Source: an uncultured Chitinophagaceae bacterium (GTDB lineage: Bacteria > Bacteroidota > Bacteroidia > Chitinophagales > Chitinophagaceae). From it: a stretch of DNA of 52,823 nucleotides. The position numbers and the translations under genes are program-made. Under the pieces are notes generated by a model. That model saw only the letters and a list, made by a program, of their open reading frames with translations, searched no databases and was not told the origin of the DNA. Positions 51,501 to 52,823 of this stretch are shown in pieces. How positions within the stretch are numbered: position 1 is the stretch's first letter; every line of letters begins with the position of its first letter. Location of the stretch: positions 1-52,823 of the forward strand of contig CALESY010000106.1 in assembly GCA_937919945.1 (NCBI GenBank), read 5' to 3'.

Positions 51501-52823
51501 AAGTCTTCTGCAAACTCACCAACCTGATATACCTTACCGTTGTAAGTGTATCTGTAAGCTACAGCCAGCACATCGTCGGGGTTTAGTTGAGTATTGAGTG
51601 ACAAGTAGCCCAGTTGCTGATTGAATGAGTATTCAGATGGGTTTAACTTTCTGGCTACCACATCTGTAAAGTCTTTGCCTAAGGATAAACCCAATGCCCT
51701 TACAGCACTGGTAGCACCTGTTGGTGTACGCGACGCAGGATTTTGTTGTAATTGCGAATAGAGGTTGTTGGCATAGTTATCTGGCAAGCCAAAAGGTATT
51801 GGCTTTGTAGCTGGCAATAATGATGGCTGATACGGATTCGATTCACCAAGATCCATAAAACCGTAAACGGTACGTACGCCTTCTACTGCACCCGTGCGGT
51901 TGGTTACCCAAACTTCAATTTTATTGATTGTAACTTGTGAATTGATGATAGGGAAATTCTGTAAAGCTTTATTATAGTTATTGTAGAAGTATTGTGCTAA
52001 AAGGAAGTGCCTGTTTTCTTCATAATCATCGGCTTTTATAGCAAACTGTTGCGTTTGTGCACCGCCTTGTATGGTTAGGCTTTGGCGTTTTGAACGCTGC
52101 TGCGATACCACACCTGTAACCCAAAGTCTTCCAAATTGTAATTGTGTCTTTAACCCGAATAATGACTGTACTCCATTGATAAGTGAGCTACGAAGCGGGA
52201 AACTGATATTACCAGCTTCTATTTTTTTAATTATTTCATCTTCTTTACCGGTATATTCAAGCCGTTGTATATTCTGGTAGTCGAAAGTTGCTTTAGTATT
52301 ATTGCTGATATTCAGCTTTAGTTTTTCGCCTACAGTAGCCAACAAGTTGATGTTCATTTGCAGGTCGAAGTCAAATATGCCGTACTTCTGCGCACGTTGT
52401 GGTAATGTTGGGTTCTTAATATTTTGCCAATTACCACCAAATGTTACATCGACATTACCTTGCGGGCGTACTGATATGGTGTTACCACCAAAAATCCTGT
52501 CAAACAAGCCCTCGCGATACATGGTAGGTAGTTGCGGTTTTTGATTGAAGAGGGACAAAGCATCCATCCTGCGCTTCCAGTAGGCTTCTTCATCTTTTTT
52601 AGCCTGATACTTCAGGTACTCATCAAAAGTCATGAAGGTGGGGTTACGCAAATACCTGTCACTCAGCTTTTCGCTGAATTCATAGGTTCTGCTATCAGGA
52701 TTATAATCAATTGATTGTTTAACATTTGAAGGATCCTTAAGGTCTATACTTGACGGATTTTTATCTCGCGGCTCGCCGGTATGGTCATAAACCGGAAATT
52801 TGAGTGAAGTGTCTCTATTAGAT
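45545..52823 (-). CDS. sprA: SprA, outer-membrane channel of the type IX secretion system (N-terminus cut by window edge)
   Basis: The huge SprA/Sov protein forms the T9SS outer-membrane translocation channel and is needed for gliding. At least 2425 residues are present. The frame is open from the window edge at 52822 (SNRDTSLKFPVYDHTGEPR...), so the start codon is outside; the TTG at 52651 is only an internal codon. Conserved stretches include FDEYLKYQAKKDEEAYW, KEKWGGIMRP, VEFIEFWVMDPF and IDYIVSDKLTLRFYYDRRQ near the C-terminus. The protein ends in a beta-strand with terminal FIFAQ. A Lys-rich insert of about 90 residues lies near 46,970-47,265. The size is close to the known 2400-residue family. 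It is the last gene of its unit and is followed by the paa promoter region. Confidence 0.95.
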   Translation of the reverse strand, partial: SNRDTSLKFPVYDHTGEPRDKNPSSIDLKDPSNVKQSIDYNPDSRTYEFSEKLSDRYLRNPTFMTFDEYLKYQAKKDEEAYWKRRMDALSLFNQKPQLPTMYREGLFDRIFGGNTISVRPQGNVDVTFGGNWQNIKNPTLPQRAQKYGIFDFDLQMNINLLATVGEKLKLNISNNTKATFDYQNIQRLEYTGKEDEIIKKIEAGNISFPLRSSLINGVQSLFGLKTQLQFGRLWVTGVVSQQRSKRQSLTIQGGAQTQQFAIKADDYEENRHFLLAQYFYNNYNKALQNFPIINSQVTINKIEVWVTNRTGAVEGVRTVYGFMDLGESNPYQPSLLPATKPIPFGLPDNYANNLYSQLQQNPASRTPTGATSAVRALGLSLGKDFTDVVARKLNPSEYSFNQQLGYLSLNTQLNPDDVLAVAYRYTYNGKVYQVGEFAEDLPPLPNSQNSTVADQRVMFMKLLKGTSNTPTLPIWQLMMKNVYALGGLGVSKEEFRLNILYQDPGGGEKRYIPEGVRAGEPIITLLNLDKLNIQNDPVPDGIFDFVEGITINTQQGKIIFPVLEPFGDDLKPAIGNSQQLERKYLYRILYDSTKTIARQFQQNNRYVIKGSYKSASSSEIFLGGFNIPQGSVAVTAGGQRLTENVDYQIDYGLGKLKILNTGILNSGIPINVQYEDNATFGFQQQNFMGARLDYFVNNKLTIGGTYMRLTERPFTQKTIVGEDPIKNTVLGLDANYQGEAPGLTRMLDKLPLYSTTAPSLITLTGEVAGLFPGHSKQINVLDAEGSVYIDDFEGTRGSYDLKFPANAWTLASAPVGALDANGKVLFPEAEDNDKLTYGRNRAKLAWYFIEPTLVEPSTGVPDYVKKDPMQHYIRLVQQTDVFPQRSNQILQGALSTLDLGFYPRERGPYNFDAGMLDADGKLKNPKEKWGGIMRPIDNSDFEQANVEFIEFWVMDPFINNPSSEGGSLYINLGNVSEDVLKDSRRFFENGISYPKNVSQLNRSVWGYSPQLTQQVTRAFDNNLEARAVQDVGYDGLDNEEEKQFFAQYLQAVANTVTANPAFINTVQNDPSGDDYKYFRGTELDNAQAGVLTRYKNFNNPHGNSPANDNSSFSNAGTNIPESEDINRDNTLNSSEDYYQYRIDFKPNMVVGTGYLVNKQESQVKLPNGSMSKETWYQFKIPITAYTNKIGNIADFRSIRFIRMFLNGFQDSVIMRFARFEFGRNNWRRYMFSLQNPGENIPEDDLNTVDFAVTSVSYEENSDRQPVPYVIPPGVNRQQANVGTGQSIQLNEQSLALQVCNLKDGDTRAVFKEVGVDMRQFKGLRMFIHAESRVGQQPLRDGDVRAVIRIGSDFTNNYYEYQLPLAITPPSNTDANIVWPEANRLDLVLDELVKAKTERNNKGIPAFIPYTTTNSKGNFITIVGNPNIGDAKTILLGITNPKKTNQTPGDDGLPKCGEVWFNELRLTGLNETPGYAASGKVAIQLADLGSVNLGGSMHTNGYGNIDQKLNQRFRDNFYQYNASTNLNMGKLMPRKWGVQLPVFVGYSENVSNPQFDPYDFDVKYKDKLNSARDDAHRDSMRKVAQDYTSITSVNFSNVRVLGNPEKQSATVMPWSIKNFDVSYAYNRQFKRNPIIESDELLNHKIGLGYTYNIKSKSIEPFKRAIKSKSKWLSLVKDFNVNLLPSNFTFRTDLNKTMNETLIRNVSDGPVNVQPTYFKNFTWRREYELRWELTRSLSFSYRGINNSRVDEPYGRIDNDAKRDSLWNEVLSFGRNTNYTQDFQASYNLPLQKIPALDWTNLRLQYGATYSWTAASQLARSLGNTLGNTNNRQANLELQFTQLYNKNKWLRAVNQPKMNGGKKEEKNNNVKDLRGKEKQDKFAKKPKTNKDTTSNLKGNTIAEKASNMTNAQLDSARKAHKAEALAKLKAEKAKKKQEKKLARQKRKNTVPEVTDMERFTGRLLTMVKRSTVSITENAGSTLPGYMDSTRFFGMNTSSGAPGLGFIYGMQPDRTWLEAQANANRLSRDSLFNSQFQQQYSQTLNILTTVEPIKDFRIDLTVTRTFSKSLSELFKDTTLSGSGRFTHNNIYETGSFSSSFIGLSTMFRESNVDNGPFREFANNRQVVSDRLSRQNPYSNGVADPNDPNYKKGYTAYSQDVLVPSFIAAYTGRNVNKVGLVDHQSNNSIRSNPFRNYMPMPNWRIAYTGLTKIPFINNAMNNLVLNHGYTGTLSMNSFVSALFYQDIFSAGFPSFIDSNSGNFVPFYQVPNITISESLNPLFGMDGAFRNGMSVSFNYRKTRTVSLSMIDYQVSETNSTEYVIGAGYRVRGLVLPFEVFGVRKLKNDLNVKVDIGLRDDKSTNNYLAQNQTIITRGQRVISISPTIDYIVSDKLTLRFYYDRRQSIPYISTSFPITTTRAGVTLRFIFAQ

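Noticed and set aside
1..52823. CRISPR arrays, insertion sequences or transposases
   Set aside because: No regularly spaced direct repeats and no transposase-like protein were seen in any frame.

Overview
The window is a 52.8 kb piece of a Bacteroidota chromosome. The evidence is a complete alternative complex III (ACIII) operon, the gliding/type IX secretion (T9SS) protein SprA, a PorP/SprF-family protein, two surface proteins with the gliding-motility-associated C-terminal (CHU_C, type B) sorting domain, a Bat-type VWA cluster, and many promoters of the Bacteroidota TTTG / TAnnTTTG type with almost no Shine-Dalgarno sequences. Gene content fits an aerobic, Chitinophaga- or Cytophaga-like member better than a gut Bacteroides, but genus cannot be read from the sequence. 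Almost all of it looks like ordinary core chromosome; I see no integrase, transposase, CRISPR array or plasmid function.

Layout. 1-2460: an OmpR-type response regulator, a tRNA-Leu(UAG) and trigger factor. 2477-14201 (minus): one long respiratory operon actA-B-C-D-E-F-cox2-cox1, encoding a quinol oxidase complex (ACIII) and its partner A1-type aa3 cytochrome oxidase, closed by a strong terminator. 14489-17008 (minus): pssA-purS-rsmI-SDR, a housekeeping operon. 17146-17850: a second OmpR-type regulator. 17915-22454: a PKD/beta-propeller CHU_C surface protein followed 4 nt later by a PorP/SprF partner. 22669-28381: small unlinked genes (YkuK-like, an unrecognised membrane protein, DUF2911, a polytopic membrane protein, FkbM methyltransferase, a lipoprotein). 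28488-31330: DUF58, a BatD-like membrane protein and BatA. 31323-33350: uvrB. 33472-36789: an orphan phage-terminase-small-subunit-like gene, a second CHU_C protein and a DUF2795 protein. 36972-40043: lolD, then acpP-fabF-rnc. 40048-45474 (minus): a phenylacetyl-CoA epoxidase operon paaA-B-C-(TonB-domain)-(polytopic membrane protein)-paaD. 45545-52823: sprA, whose frame stays open to the window edge, so only its extreme N-terminus is missing.

How the parts fit. Electrons from menaquinol pass through ActB/ActA/ActE to the CuA of Cox2. Cox2 has no cytochrome c domain of its own, and ActA carries an extra N-terminal monoheme domain that could supply it. SprA is the outer-membrane T9SS channel, PorP/SprF is an accessory protein, and the two CHU_C proteins are probable cargo. 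TTTGTCA-like repeats occur upstream of both the act operon and the first response regulator, suggesting a shared regulator. I did not find one clearly new multi-gene system. The best leads are the two translationally coupled foreign-looking genes inside the paa operon, the TTTGTCA repeats, a candidate ~80 nt small RNA near 25.5 kb, the orphan terminase-like gene, and an SDR lacking the usual Tyr/Lys catalytic pair.
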